DNA of 33,929 nucleotides from JBASNZ01 sp049657775 (GCA_049657775.1 JBASNZ010000100.1:1-33929), one strand, 5' to 3'. Shown: positions 7,201 through 14,667, numbered from the stretch's first letter. Notes: generated by a model not told the origin, from the sequence alone. Program-made: numbers and translations.

Positions 7201-7626
7201 GGCAAGGGCGGCATCACGATGCCGTCGACTGGCAAGCTCACCGAACGCCCCTACACCGACGACGAGCGGCAGGCCATCGCGGAACACGCAGCCACACTCG
7301 GCATGTCGGCGGAGCAAGCCATCGAGCTCCTCGGCGAGACCTGCTTCGACGTGTACCTCAACGACAAGGCGTACTGGCGCTGTGTGCCGTCGGCCGTCTG
7401 GCGCTACACGATCGGCGGCTACCAGGTGATCAAGAAGTGGCTGAGCTACCGCGAGCGCGCGCTGTTGGGCCGCGACCTCAAGCCCGAGGAGGCGCGCTAC
7501 GTCACCGAGATGGTGCGTCGCATCGCGGCGCTTGTGCTCATGCAGCCCGAACTCGACGCCAACTACGAGCGCGTGAAGGCCGACGTGTGGGAGTGGGGGG
7601 TCGCTCCAGGTGCTTCGGGAAGGTAG
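4204..7626 (+). CDS. single-chain type II/ISP-like restriction-modification enzyme
   Basis: 1140 aa. The N-terminus has a PD-(D/E)XK nuclease core, P60-D61 then E91-V-K93 (NPDGG...AIEVKGT). An adenine-N6 methyltransferase follows: YTPDEVVKYMV, motif I at D394-PCCGTG, and motif IV NPPY at 530-533. Together these make an Eco57I-like arrangement. The long C-terminal third, including LYRPLDLRWVYWE and a terminal helical block to VKADVWEWGV, resembles the target-recognition region of type ISP enzymes. The Superfamily II helicase found between nuclease and methylase in true type ISP enzymes (~1600 aa) is absent. It would methylate one strand of a specific site and cut unmodified DNA. GTG 4204 follows a GGGGGG ribosome site. 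Confidence 0.85.
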   Translation: MSDPVESYFSELRDIRSSGAGVAEISYYDPLKQLLNEVGKSLKPKVRALMQLRNTGSGNPDGGLFTANQLKNWDPGADPLLGQLPARGAIEVKGTSDDAFVIAESEQVARYVERYGLVLVTNLRDFVLVGRNVDGDGVRQLETCRLATSETAFWAKVQHPRTYGEEAGEGLTEFLRRVLLHNAPLSDPKDLAWFLASYARTARLRLEQKHELPALDALRSQLEDALGLKFEGEKGDHFFRSTLVQTLFYGMFAAWVLWARDMDHTEQVPRERRFQWETATATLHVPMVYELFRQFADVRQLGALGISEVLEWAEEILWRIDRKAFFEKFREEHAVQYFYEPFLEAFDPALRKELGVWYTPDEVVKYMVARVDWALREELGIADGLADPSVVVLDPCCGTGAYLVEVLRTIGRTLTGKGADALTRNDVKRAALERVIGFEIMPAPFVVAHLQMGILLAELGVPLKDADERAAIYLTNALTGWGDGGITPPKERRGVEGQLHSTLLFPEFAEERDAADRVKREEKILVVIGNPPYNGYAGMAVDEERGLSEAYRTTKRAPKPQGQGLNDLYVRFYRMAERQITERSGRGVVCLISNSSWIDSLSFTGMRERFLEVFDSIRVDNLNGDKYRTGKLTPEGKPDPSVFSTEKNREGIQVGTAIGLLVKGREHSVTVEYRDWWGASKRKDLDAAAAELPEGYVSHEPVLELGLPFRPAEVAEGYLSWPKIPELFPVFYPGVQTKRDEFVVDIDRDVLMKRLYAFADPSVSDEQMRSISPRAMEKTAQYDPREIRRFIQMRGILEDHVVRHLYRPLDLRWVYWEPDVPLLSRRVPEYYPQVFDGNRFIASQHKPRRTWSRTQPSTSLACLDLIDRGASLFPEQIKSSGLLQDSHPNLSTRADEYCEVLDCTSGDLQAHLLAVGHAPSFERENSAALMQDWPRAPLPASEGALEASVELGSRVGTLLDPDREAVAHLIAQAVGTLSATVASLDPATDLAVTARWGIAGKGGITMPSTGKLTERPYTDDERQAIAEHAATLGMSAEQAIELLGETCFDVYLNDKAYWRCVPSAVWRYTIGGYQVIKKWLSYRERALLGRDLKPEEARYVTEMVRRIAALVLMQPELDANYERVKADVWEWGVAPGASGR

Positions 7627-7632
7627 ACGTGA

Positions 7633-8486
7633 ATGCAGAGCCATTTCCTACCCTGCGTGCTCCTCAAGCGCTTCGATGACGGGGCTGGACGGGATTCTAC
7701 TGTGTACGTGGTGCGCGCTGATGACGGGACGACGCGCAAGCAGAAGGTCCGCAAAGTTGCCAAGGAGAACAACCTCTACGCATTGGACGATGACCTCTTC
7801 AGGAAGGCTCAAGCCGATGAGCTTCCTGCGGAGTATCGCCAACGAAACGGTCTCGAGGCACTCCTTGGAGATGTTGAGCATGCGGCAGGGCTTTCCTTGG
7901 ATCGGATCGAAGCATCTCGAATTCTCCCCACAGGCTTAGATGATCGTCACGTGTTCCTTTGGTTTCTCGCCCGCCTCCTATGTCTGAATCCGCGCTATAT
8001 GCGTCACATCCACAGTATGAGCGGATACGAACATCCTTTTGCCAGACCAGGACGCAGGTGATCGGCGTCGCGCTGTACCACCACGAAAGCCTGATGACAT
8101 ACCTCAACCACTGCGCTTTCACGCTCTATGACTTCAAGCAGTCGGGTCCCATGCTTGTGCGCGGAGATCTGCCGGTCGTTTCCATACCGCCGCAAGGGCC
8201 CCCGGACGATGGCACGGCGCCGCGCGTTATGCTGCCGCTCTCCTCAGACCTGCTCTTGGTGGCGGTAGAAGGTGCTGGCGACGAGGTTCGCGAAGGGCAC
8301 GTGGCGCTGGCCGGTTACGCCAATGCGTACGCCCTGTACATGGCGTGCCGAGAGGTCTACTCACGACGCCGGGACTTTCCCGTGATGCTGCTTTCGTCCG
8401 AAACAGTGGACCTGACGATTGAGGACGCAATTTCCGGACGGGGCCCCGACGTCGTCGCACATCCCGGTCGTAGCTGTCGATCATGA
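7633..8486 (+). pseudogene. DUF4238-like gene broken by frame changes
   Basis: The first frame (7633-8061) begins SHFLPCVLLKRFDD and continues VRKVAKENNLYALDDDLF and VFLWFLARLLCLNPRYMR, matching the N-terminal half of DUF4238 proteins. After about 8020 that frame becomes meaningless and stops at 8061. The overlapping frame ending at 8486 holds the expected second half: ESLMTYLNHCAFTLYDF, then MLVRGDLPVV (equivalent to the FitSDnPv motif) and MLPLSSDLLLVAV. The middle helical part seems shortened, so a small deletion plus frameshift is likely. Near 8455 a further frame reads IPVVAVDHERYT. It starts 7 nt after the restriction enzyme gene, presumably once co-expressed with it. Function of DUF4238 is unknown. 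Confidence 0.6.
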
Positions 8487-8602
8487 ACGCTACACCCGTT
8501 GTCGACGTTCATCGCATCCAGCGGGCAGCGAATCTCTTCAACCTGGGCGCCGGTCCGGAGGGCGAGGACTTCTTATCGAGATGGCCTGGTTGCCCTGCGT
8601 GA
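8483..8602 (+). CDS. possible short ORF or tail of the broken DUF4238 gene
   Basis: A 39-codon frame from ATG 8483 to TGA 8600-8602 reads NATPVVDVHRIQRAANLFNL and then GAGPEGEDFLSRWPGCPA. Its composition looks protein-like, but it has no strong ribosome site and directly follows the degraded DUF4238 reading. It could be the displaced C-terminus of that gene or nothing. Confidence 0.2.
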   Translation: MNATPVVDVHRIQRAANLFNLGAGPEGEDFLSRWPGCPA

Positions 8603-8668
8603 AAGGTGCGGGAATGCGGAGAGTATTCAGAAAGGTCCTGTATAGGTTGTACTGCCAGACTCGCGGGT

Positions 8669-9607
8669 ATGGGTGAGGATGCAATCCCGGTGTTCGATCA
8701 GGGGGGAGGGTTCAGTGACCGCAAACCACCAGCATATGGTGTACAAACAGGTAACCGCCGGCAGCAGCAGTCACATGAGACACGGCGTCGCCTGTTCGAG
8801 GAGATTGAGGCATCCATCGGTCGTCCTCTAGTTACCTACTTCACAAGTTTCAACTATCAAGTGATGATCGACGACAACGATGCGAACATGCTTGAGGGTG
8901 TGCTACAGGATCTTGACCTATCCAACGGTCTCGCGCTGATGATCAGCACACCCGGCGGCAACGGTCTGGCGGCCGAGCGAATCATCAACGTCTGTCGGAA
9001 CTACAGCGGCACCGGCGAATACCAGGCGATTGTTCCAGGTAAGGCCAAATCGGCCGGGACCGTCATATGCTTGGGTGCATCAAGAATCGTAATGGGTCGA
9101 AGTGCGGAACTTGGACCCATCGACCCGCAATGGTCGCCTCGAGACAGCACCATGGCCTTTTCGCTCCCTGATCTTGTCGAGGGCTATGACGAGCTCTTTG
9201 CCACAGCAGTAGCGGCAACCGGTCGCTTGGAGCCATACCTTCAGCAGCTCAGTCACTACGATGCGCGCGAGGTCAAGCAGTTCCGATCGCTGATTGACCT
9301 CTCGGAGGACATTGCGGTTCGTGCCCTGAAGACCGGTATGATGAAGGACGAATCGGAGAAGGATATCTGCCGACGGATGAAGCTGTTCCTGGACCCCAAG
9401 GCGACCAAGACCCATGGCCGCGCCATCTATTTCGCCACAGCGCGCGAGTGTGGACTCACCATCGAGGAGGTCGACCCCAAGAGCGATATCTGGGGTAAGC
9501 TATATGAGCTGCACGTTCGTTCTGACAACTTCGTGTCGACGAGCGCAGCCAAGTGCATTGAGAGCAAGGAAGGCTCGTTCGCAGTCGGTGCACCGAGTAG
9601 GGACTAG
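8669..9607 (+). CDS. serine dehydrogenase proteinase family (SDH_sah, ClpP/SppA-like)
   Basis: 312 aa. The oxyanion-type motif MISTPGGNGLAAERI (about residues 91-105) and the nucleophile region GKAKSAGTVICLGA with Ser at about 128 identify the serine dehydrogenase proteinase branch of the ClpP/crotonase-fold (SppA-like) serine proteases. ELGPIDPQ, typical of that family, follows. There is no signal peptide or transmembrane segment, so it is probably cytoplasmic. The C-terminal ~150 residues are helical, with ARECGLTIEEVD near the end as in SppA-type proteins. ATG 8669 is chosen; the frame is open to 8606 but with weak support, and ribosome sites are poor for both. It sits in the defence-like block just before a small basic protein. 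Confidence 0.75.
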   Translation: MGEDAIPVFDQGGGFSDRKPPAYGVQTGNRRQQQSHETRRRLFEEIEASIGRPLVTYFTSFNYQVMIDDNDANMLEGVLQDLDLSNGLALMISTPGGNGLAAERIINVCRNYSGTGEYQAIVPGKAKSAGTVICLGASRIVMGRSAELGPIDPQWSPRDSTMAFSLPDLVEGYDELFATAVAATGRLEPYLQQLSHYDAREVKQFRSLIDLSEDIAVRALKTGMMKDESEKDICRRMKLFLDPKATKTHGRAIYFATARECGLTIEEVDPKSDIWGKLYELHVRSDNFVSTSAAKCIESKEGSFAVGAPSRD

Positions 9608-9617
9608 GGGAGACGGC

Positions 9618-9812
9618 ATGGCAACCAAGCGAACACAGAGACCGACTTCAGCGATGGGTGAGGCGCAGAAGAGTCTGCAAGAAATGATGGAGACCATTCG
9701 CCCGTTCACGGAGCCCGAGCGTCCGAAACACGTGAAGCGGCCGACTCGGTGGGTAAGCGGCGGGACTTCCGAATTTCAGTCTTGTACAGGTTCGCATCAG
9801 CGCCACGTGTAG
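9618..9812 (+). CDS. small basic hypothetical protein downstream of the protease
   Basis: 64 aa, starting 10 nt after the protease stop with a good ribosome site (AGGGGAG at about 9606-9612), so probably co-expressed. It begins basic (MATKRTQRP), contains a helix-prone stretch EAQKSLQEMMETIRPF and then EPERPKHVKRPTRW; the tail is low in pattern. I know no family for it. It could be a partner or substrate of the neighbouring protease; that is inference from position only. Confidence 0.5.
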   Translation: MATKRTQRPTSAMGEAQKSLQEMMETIRPFTEPERPKHVKRPTRWVSGGTSEFQSCTGSHQRHV

Positions 9813-10142
9813 TCCCGCGCGGCCGCTGCTGCCTGCTGACCCTCGGACCGGTGCCTCGTCCTCGACTCCTGCCGCAAGCGCCGGTTGCTGTGGTCGCTAC
9901 CTTCGGCCAGGTCTTGACCCGGTGCGCGCGCGGGATATCACTGATGATGCCACTCCCCCCGGTTCTATCGGGGCGCAGGGCCGCCGCGAGGCGGTCTTTG
10001 CACTTAGCGGGTGGGCGAAGGCTCGTCCGGTCGGAATGTAAGTCCCGCATGCGTACGTATGTCTAGTCATATATGTTCAGTCCGCTGACCTAAGAGAGAA
10101 CATCGGGGTGCCATTCAGAGCCAGTTGCCGACCAGAATCCTC
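9813..10142. other. 330-nt intergenic stretch
   Basis: No reading frame with family resemblance or good ribosome site on either strand. The section 10040-10080 is locally AT-rich (CATATATG palindrome). It separates the accessory block from the T-box operon and could contain a boundary, but I see no repeat or integrase remnant. Confidence 0.4.
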
Positions 10143-10172
10143 TTGACCCCCACGCCCCGCGCGCGCTAAGGT
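10143..10172 (+). promoter_or_regulatory. promoter of the T-box operon
   Basis: TTGACC at 10143-10148 and TAAGGT at 10167-10172 with an 18-nt spacer. Transcription starting near 10180 gives a leader of about 270 nt, the right size for a T-box. Confidence 0.6.
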
Positions 10173-10179
10173 AGCCGCC

Positions 10180-10420
10180 AACACCCGGCGGCGTTGGCCG
10201 GTCATACACCGTGAACGTGAGGGAAGAGGGCGTCATCGGCCCGGCCACCCCTCCACAGGTTCCCTGCCAGGGCGACTCCCGGGAGTCGCAGGAAGCGGGC
10301 GGAAGACCGGAGCCGTTGCATCCGGAATCGAGACCAGGCGCGATTTGGGCGCCCGGTGAAGACAGGTGGTACCGCGAGCGGCCCTCGCCCTGTTCCCCAG
10401 GGGAGGCCGTTTCTTCGTTT
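10180..10420 (+). promoter_or_regulatory. T-box riboswitch leader (tRNA-sensing)
   Basis: The sequence AGGTGGTACCGCG at 10364-10376 is the near-invariant T-box/antiterminator motif; its TGGT would pair with the ACCA end of an uncharged tRNA. It is followed directly by an intrinsic terminator (10379-10420), the usual transcription-attenuation layout. Upstream are a stable helix from the palindrome GCGACTCCC/GGGAGTCGC (10272-10289) and a further hairpin with GGCGC near 10337-10353. The stem I specifier codon could not be identified by eye, so the sensed tRNA is unknown. A T-box here means the aminotransferase-ddl operon rises when one aminoacyl-tRNA runs low. Confidence 0.85.
10379..10420 (+). 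terminator. T-box-controlled attenuator terminator
   Basis: CGGCC..TC..CCCTG (10379 onwards, two bulged bases) pairs with CAGGGGAGGCCG ending at 10409, followed by TTTCTTCGTTT. Formation competes with the antiterminator that uses the T-box motif. Confidence 0.75.
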
Positions 10421-10451
10421 CCGGGCAGAGTCCCGGGTGAGGGTGATCGCG

Positions 10452-11723
10452 ATGGGTACCGCGAGAGTGGTCTTCGACAGGTGGGACGGACGCTATTCGT
10501 CGCGTATGCGCGACGTGCGCTCCTCGGCGGTGCGCGACCTCTTTGGCGCTGCCACCCGCGCAGACGTCATCTCGCTCTCGGGTGGCATGCCCGAGATCTC
10601 CCGCGTGCCCGCTGACGCCGTGGCCCGCGTCGCGGCGGCCGGCATCCGCGAGAACGCAGCCCAGGCGCTCCAGTACGGCTCGTCCGAGGGCCGCGCGCCG
10701 CTTCGCGACGTCATCGTTGAGCTCATGGCCGAGTCCGGCGTACGCCTCAAGGCCGAGGACCTCATCGTCACCGCGGGCGCGCAGCAGGCGCTCGACCTGG
10801 TCGCCAAGATCTTCATCGACCCGGGTGACGTGATCATCACCGAAGGGCCCACCTATCTGGGAGCGCTCCAGGCGTTCTCGGCGTACCAGCCCAACATCGT
10901 GTGCATCCCCATGGACGACGATGGCATGCGCGTAGACATGCTCGAAGAGAAGCTTGGCCAGCTCGGTCCGCGCGGCGCCAAGTTCATCTACACGATCCCC
11001 AACTTCCAGAACCCGGCGGGCGTGACGCTCACGCCCGAGCGCCGCCGACGGCTGCTGGAACTCGCGCACGAGTACGACATCCCCGTCATGGAGGACGACC
11101 CCTACGGGCGCCTGCGCTTTGAGGGTGGACACTGCAAGCCGCTGCGCTCGCTCGACGACGAGGTCATCTACCTGGGTACGTTCTCCAAGATCTTCGCGCC
11201 CGGGCTGCGTTTGGGATGGGTCACCGCGCCGCGACCCATCATGGCCAAGATCCTGCTCGCCAAGCAGGCCGCGGACCTGTGCGGAAGCGAGTATGCGCAG
11301 GTCACGGCCGAGCGGTACTTCACCGGCACCCGCTGGCGGCGCGTGCTGCAGGACCTGACCCGCACGTACGCGGAGCGTCGCGACGCCATGCTCGAGGCGC
11401 TCGCCGAGCATTTCCCGCCCGAGGCGCGCTTCACGCATCCCGAGGGGGGCTTCTTCGTGTGGGCAGAGCTTCCGGCGTTCATCGACACCAAGTCGCTTCT
11501 CGCCGAGGCGGTCGAGCACGGCGTCACGTACGTGCCAGGCGACGCGTTTTACCCCGACGACCGCGGTCGCAACTGCATGCGCCTGGCGTTCTGCTTCGCG
11601 AGCCCCGATGATATCCGCGAGGGGATCCGCCGGCTGGCCGAGGTCCTCGAGGACCGGCTCGAACTCTACCGCGCCTTCCAGGCAGCGGGTCACTTTGCCG
11701 AGGAGGTGCGTCCCGCATCATGA
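10452..11723 (+). CDS. PLP-dependent aminotransferase, class I/II (LysN/Aro8/MocR-type)
   Basis: 423 aa, fold-type I aminotransferase of the 2-aminoadipate/aromatic (LysN, Aro8) and MocR C-domain group. Visible motifs are LSGGMPE near the start, YGSSEGRAPLR, VTAGAQQALDL, ITEGPTYLGAL, the substrate/PLP loop IPNFQNPAGVTL, MEDDPYG, and the PLP-lysine motif TFSKIFAPGLRLGW. There is no GntR DNA-binding domain at the N-terminus, so it is an enzyme, not a MocR regulator. ATG 10452 is preceded by GAGGGTGA; GTG 10443 is an alternative. First gene after the T-box; its last codons overlap the ddl start (ATGA). The amino acid substrate cannot be read from sequence; alanine or a branched/aromatic amino acid would suit the operon. 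Confidence 0.85.
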   Translation: MGTARVVFDRWDGRYSSRMRDVRSSAVRDLFGAATRADVISLSGGMPEISRVPADAVARVAAAGIRENAAQALQYGSSEGRAPLRDVIVELMAESGVRLKAEDLIVTAGAQQALDLVAKIFIDPGDVIITEGPTYLGALQAFSAYQPNIVCIPMDDDGMRVDMLEEKLGQLGPRGAKFIYTIPNFQNPAGVTLTPERRRRLLELAHEYDIPVMEDDPYGRLRFEGGHCKPLRSLDDEVIYLGTFSKIFAPGLRLGWVTAPRPIMAKILLAKQAADLCGSEYAQVTAERYFTGTRWRRVLQDLTRTYAERRDAMLEALAEHFPPEARFTHPEGGFFVWAELPAFIDTKSLLAEAVEHGVTYVPGDAFYPDDRGRNCMRLAFCFASPDDIREGIRRLAEVLEDRLELYRAFQAAGHFAEEVRPAS

Positions 11724-12670
11724 AAGAGAAGATCGCGGTTCTCATGGGTGGCCGCTCGCTCGAGCGCGAGATCTCACTTCGCAGCGGGCAGCGCGTCTGC
11801 GATGCGCTCACCGAGCGCGGCTACCGCGTGGTGCCGCTGGACGTGACGCCCGAACTCGTCGAGACGCTTCGCGCCGAGCGTCCCGACGCCTGCTACATCG
11901 CGCTCCACGGCAAGGACGGGGAGGACGGCACCATCCAGGAGGTCCTGGAGTTCCTCGGCATCCCGTACACCGGGCCGGGTGTGGTCGCCTCGGCGCTCGC
12001 GTGGAACAAGGCGGTCTCCAAGCGCCTGTTGGCCGAGAACGGCATCCCCACACCCGCGTGGTTCGCGTTCTCCTCGGCCGCATTCAAGCAGATGGGGGCC
12101 GCCACAGCGCTCGACCTGGTGCCCGATGCCCTCGGCGGATTCCCGCTGGTCGTGAAGCCGTCGGGGCAGGGCTCAGCGCTCGGACTCACCAAGGTGGAGG
12201 ACGCAGACGCGCTCCCCGAGGCGCTGCTCACGGCGCTCTCCTACGGCGACACCGCGATAGTGGAGAAGTGGATCGACGGCGTAGAACTCGCCGTCTCGGT
12301 GATCGACGGTCCCGAGGGCGTGCGTGTGCTGCCGCCGGTGGAGATGGTGGCCAAGTCCGGTCTCTTCGACTTCTCGGCGATGTACACGCCCGGCGAGACC
12401 GACTACTACGTGCCCGCAAGGCTCTCTCCCGAGGTCACCGCCGAGGTCGTGCGCCAGGCCGAGGCAGTCCACACACTCCTCGGGTGCCGTCACGTCAGTC
12501 GCGTTGACATGGTTGTGGACGCGAACGGGACCCCGTTCGTGCTTGAATGCAACACGTCCCCGGGTATGACCGAGACCTCGCTGCTGCCCATGGCCGCCTT
12601 GGCGGTAGGCATCGACTTCCAAGAGTTGGTAGAACGTCTCGCATGCGCAGCGCTCAATGCACTAGAGTGA
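11720..12670 (+). CDS. ddl: D-alanine--D-alanine ligase
   Basis: 316-aa ATP-grasp ligase making D-Ala-D-Ala for peptidoglycan precursors in the cytoplasm. Hallmarks: VLMGGRSLEREISLRSG at the N-terminus, IALHGKDGEDGTIQ, GIPYTGPGV, the lysine of PLVVKPSGQGSALGL, AIVEKWIDGVELAVSV, and the metal/phosphate-binding end VLECNTSPGMTETSL. A short form of the family. It is translated through a 4-bp overlap with the aminotransferase, so both are under the T-box leader, an unusual control for ddl. Confidence 0.93.
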   Translation: MKEKIAVLMGGRSLEREISLRSGQRVCDALTERGYRVVPLDVTPELVETLRAERPDACYIALHGKDGEDGTIQEVLEFLGIPYTGPGVVASALAWNKAVSKRLLAENGIPTPAWFAFSSAAFKQMGAATALDLVPDALGGFPLVVKPSGQGSALGLTKVEDADALPEALLTALSYGDTAIVEKWIDGVELAVSVIDGPEGVRVLPPVEMVAKSGLFDFSAMYTPGETDYYVPARLSPEVTAEVVRQAEAVHTLLGCRHVSRVDMVVDANGTPFVLECNTSPGMTETSLLPMAALAVGIDFQELVERLACAALNALE

Positions 12671-12730
12671 TGGGTATAGGAACTAATGCGGGGAGACCCG
12701 CTATCGGCCCCGACGTCGGAGGTGTGTTGT

Positions 12731-13234
12731 ATGTACGACTATCGCAGAAGTGAGGGCATTCTCGGTGCGTTCCTGCTCGGCGGGATCGCCGGCGCCGTGC
12801 TCGGTCTGTTGTTCGCGCCGCGCTCGGGCAAGGAGAACCGGGACCTCATCGCACTCAAGGCCAAGGAGTACTGGGGTGAGGGCACGGAGTTCTACGAGAC
12901 CGGTCGCGAGAAGGTGACCGAGGTCTATTCTACGGGTCGTGAGAAGGCCACCGAGACCGCCGAGGAGCTTCGCGTCAAGCTCGATACCGCGCGCGAGAAG
13001 CTGCGCGAGCAGGTGGACACGGTGTCCAAGGACGCCAAGGGCAAGGTCGTGGAGTACGCGCCAGCCGCCAAGGAGAGGGTGCACCAGGCTGCTGAGGCGA
13101 TGAAGTCGGGTCTGGAAACCGCCGAGGGTAAGGCGGAGGAGCTGCTGGACAAGGCTGTTGAGAAGGCTGCCGAGCCCGCACCCGAGCTCGGGCTGGGTGA
13201 CGCCCCTATGGCGGACGCTCCATCTCCCAGCTAG
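12731..13234 (+). CDS. YtxH-domain membrane-anchored coiled protein
   Basis: 167 aa. One N-terminal transmembrane segment with the YtxH signature (GAFLLGGIAGAVLGLLFAPR followed by SGKENRDLI). A long charged helical region with 11-residue-like repeats follows (YETGREKVTEVYSTGREKAT, ELRVKLDTAREKLREQV), resembling LEA/apolipoprotein-type amphipathic helices. The tail is Pro/Ala-rich. YtxH proteins are small general-stress membrane proteins of unclear function. ATG 12731 has GGAGG at about 12718-12723. Confidence 0.8.
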   Translation: MYDYRRSEGILGAFLLGGIAGAVLGLLFAPRSGKENRDLIALKAKEYWGEGTEFYETGREKVTEVYSTGREKATETAEELRVKLDTAREKLREQVDTVSKDAKGKVVEYAPAAKERVHQAAEAMKSGLETAEGKAEELLDKAVEKAAEPAPELGLGDAPMADAPSPS

Positions 13235-13259
13235 TCTGGTTGAGGCGATAACCGATCCT

Positions 13260-13289
13260 CGAGGCCGGTCGCGAACGCGGCCGGCCTCG
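13260..13289 (+). terminator. hairpin between YtxH and PRC-barrel genes
   Basis: CGAGGCCGG and CCGGCCTCG form a perfect 9-bp stem around 12 nt. There is no T-run after it and the next ribosome site follows at once, so it may act as an attenuating or mRNA-stabilising hairpin rather than a strict terminator. Confidence 0.45.
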
Positions 13290-13309
13290 GTGTGAGTGAG
13301 GGAGCTAGC

Positions 13310-14011
13310 ATGCCGCGTGTGTCCGGCATCATCGGACGCGAGGTGGTCTCCTCTAAGGACCAGATCCTTGGTACCGTGGCGGAGGTGCTGTTCGCACCGT
13401 CCGAGCCGCGGGCGATAGGGCTCACGGTCGAGCGACCCCGCGTGGCCGGAGTTGTGGCGAAAGCTCCACGCTACGTACCGCTCGAGTCGGTGGCGCTGCG
13501 CGAGAGGCGAGTGGAGCTGCGGACGGTGGGGCTTCCCCCGGAGGCCAAGACCGAGAAGGTCATAGGCGTCACCTGGGAGGAGACCGTGCAGTGGCGGGGT
13601 ATGCCCGTCGTGGCGCCGTCGGGTCGCGTCATCGGCGTTATCATGGACATCGACTTCGAGCGTCCGAGCGGCCAGGTCACTGCGCTCGAGCTCTCATCGG
13701 GCGTTCTGGGTGACGCGGCGGTCGGTCGGCTGACAGTTTCGGGCGATGTGGTGCTAGGCTATGCCGATGACGCCGTTCGAGTGTCCGTTGAGTACAGCGA
13801 TCTGGAGGTCTCCGGCGGAGCGGCGAAAGTCGCAGCTGCCGGTGTGGCGACCGTCAAGGACAAGGGCGGCAAGCTGGCCAAAGGCGCGTACGACGTGGGA
13901 ATGACCGCCGCGATCGCGGTGGGCCGTTCCTTCAAGCACGGTAGAGCCAAGCGTGCCGTCGACGGACTGCGTAAGATGGTCTCGGACGCCACCGGGGACG
14001 ACGACGAGTAG
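13310..14011 (+). CDS. double PRC-barrel domain protein
   Basis: 233 aa. Two PRC-barrel-like units: residues ~4-75 (SGIIGREVVSSKDQILGTVA, then YVPLESVALRERRVEL) and ~95-165 (WRGMPVVAPSGRVIGVIMDI, then VSGDVVLGYADDAVRVSVEY). An Ala/Lys-rich C-terminal extension follows. PRC-barrels occur as ribosome-maturation, sporulation or photosynthetic-reaction-centre domains; here there is no partner domain and the role is unknown. ATG 13310 follows GAGGGAG. Eleven nt separate its stop from the next gene, so probably one transcription unit. Confidence 0.75.
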   Translation: MPRVSGIIGREVVSSKDQILGTVAEVLFAPSEPRAIGLTVERPRVAGVVAKAPRYVPLESVALRERRVELRTVGLPPEAKTEKVIGVTWEETVQWRGMPVVAPSGRVIGVIMDIDFERPSGQVTALELSSGVLGDAAVGRLTVSGDVVLGYADDAVRVSVEYSDLEVSGGAAKVAAAGVATVKDKGGKLAKGAYDVGMTAAIAVGRSFKHGRAKRAVDGLRKMVSDATGDDDE

Positions 14012-14022
14012 AGGCCGTGAGC

Positions 14023-14667
14023 ATGGCCAGACGCTTCCGCCCGCTTACAACCGAGAACGCAGCCGACTTGCCTCCGGGCTGTGCCAGCTGCGTCTACTGG
14101 GAGTCGGCCGAGCGGCTGCCAGTTGAGTGCGGCGCTCGCTGCGACGTCCATCTCGCGACGGGATGGATCTCGCGCGTAAGCTCGGAGTGGGGCGACTGCG
14201 GGCGCGTCGTCATGGAGGACGGCGACATACTGGGCTTCATCAAGTACGCTCCCACAGCCTTCGTCCCGCAGGCGCAGAACATGCCCGCCGGACCCCCGTC
14301 GGACAAGGCGGTCCTCCTGTGTTGCATGCACATCACACCCGACGCGAGACAGCGCGGTCTGGGCAAGGTGCTGCTGCAGGCCGCTCTGCGCGACCTCGTG
14401 CAGCGGGGCGAGCGTACGGTGCAAGCGTACGCAACCGCGCGACAGGGCGACTTCGTGACCTCGCCGGTCGTGGGAGTGCAGTTCTTGCTGAGGATGGGAT
14501 TCACGGTGGCCAGGCCGCATCCCGAGTTGCCGTTGATGCAGATGGACTTGCGCTCACTGGTTGCTTGGACCGAGAATCTTGAGGCTGTGCTGGAGTCACT
14601 CAGGCTTCCCTTACGCGTGCCGAGCAGGGCACCCGTTCCAAACATGCGACGCAACGGAGGATCATGA
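14023..14667 (+). CDS. GNAT-family acetyltransferase with Cys-containing N-terminus
   Basis: 214 aa. The acetyl-CoA-binding block is CCMHITPDARQRGLGKVLLQ (R/Q-x-x-G-x-G/A motif), followed by RTVQAYATA. The N-terminus has PPGCASCVYWE and other cysteines (VECGARCDVH), seen in a GNAT subgroup of unknown substrate. Cys pairs may bind metal. ATG 14023 has GAGG with 8-nt spacing; GTG 14017 lies too close to it. The stop overlaps the next start (ATGA), coupling it with the YbaK-like gene. Confidence 0.75.
   Translation: MARRFRPLTTENAADLPPGCASCVYWESAERLPVECGARCDVHLATGWISRVSSEWGDCGRVVMEDGDILGFIKYAPTAFVPQAQNMPAGPPSDKAVLLCCMHITPDARQRGLGKVLLQAALRDLVQRGERTVQAYATARQGDFVTSPVVGVQFLLRMGFTVARPHPELPLMQMDLRSLVAWTENLEAVLESLRLPLRVPSRAPVPNMRRNGGS

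Noticed and set aside
4204..9812. BREX or DISARM defence system
   Set aside because: Methylase and protease are present, but none of the ATPases, helicases or PglZ proteins those systems need.
9749..10066. 105-aa plus-strand frame after the small protein
   Set aside because: Arg/Pro/Leu-rich composition, no ribosome site, overlaps the small gene out of frame.
10272..10289. 18-bp palindrome as a repressor operator
   Set aside because: It lies inside the T-box leader, where it is better explained as an RNA helix.
10233..11693. 486-aa minus-strand open frame
   Set aside because: Antisense of the aminotransferase, whose motifs are complete; it also covers the T-box.
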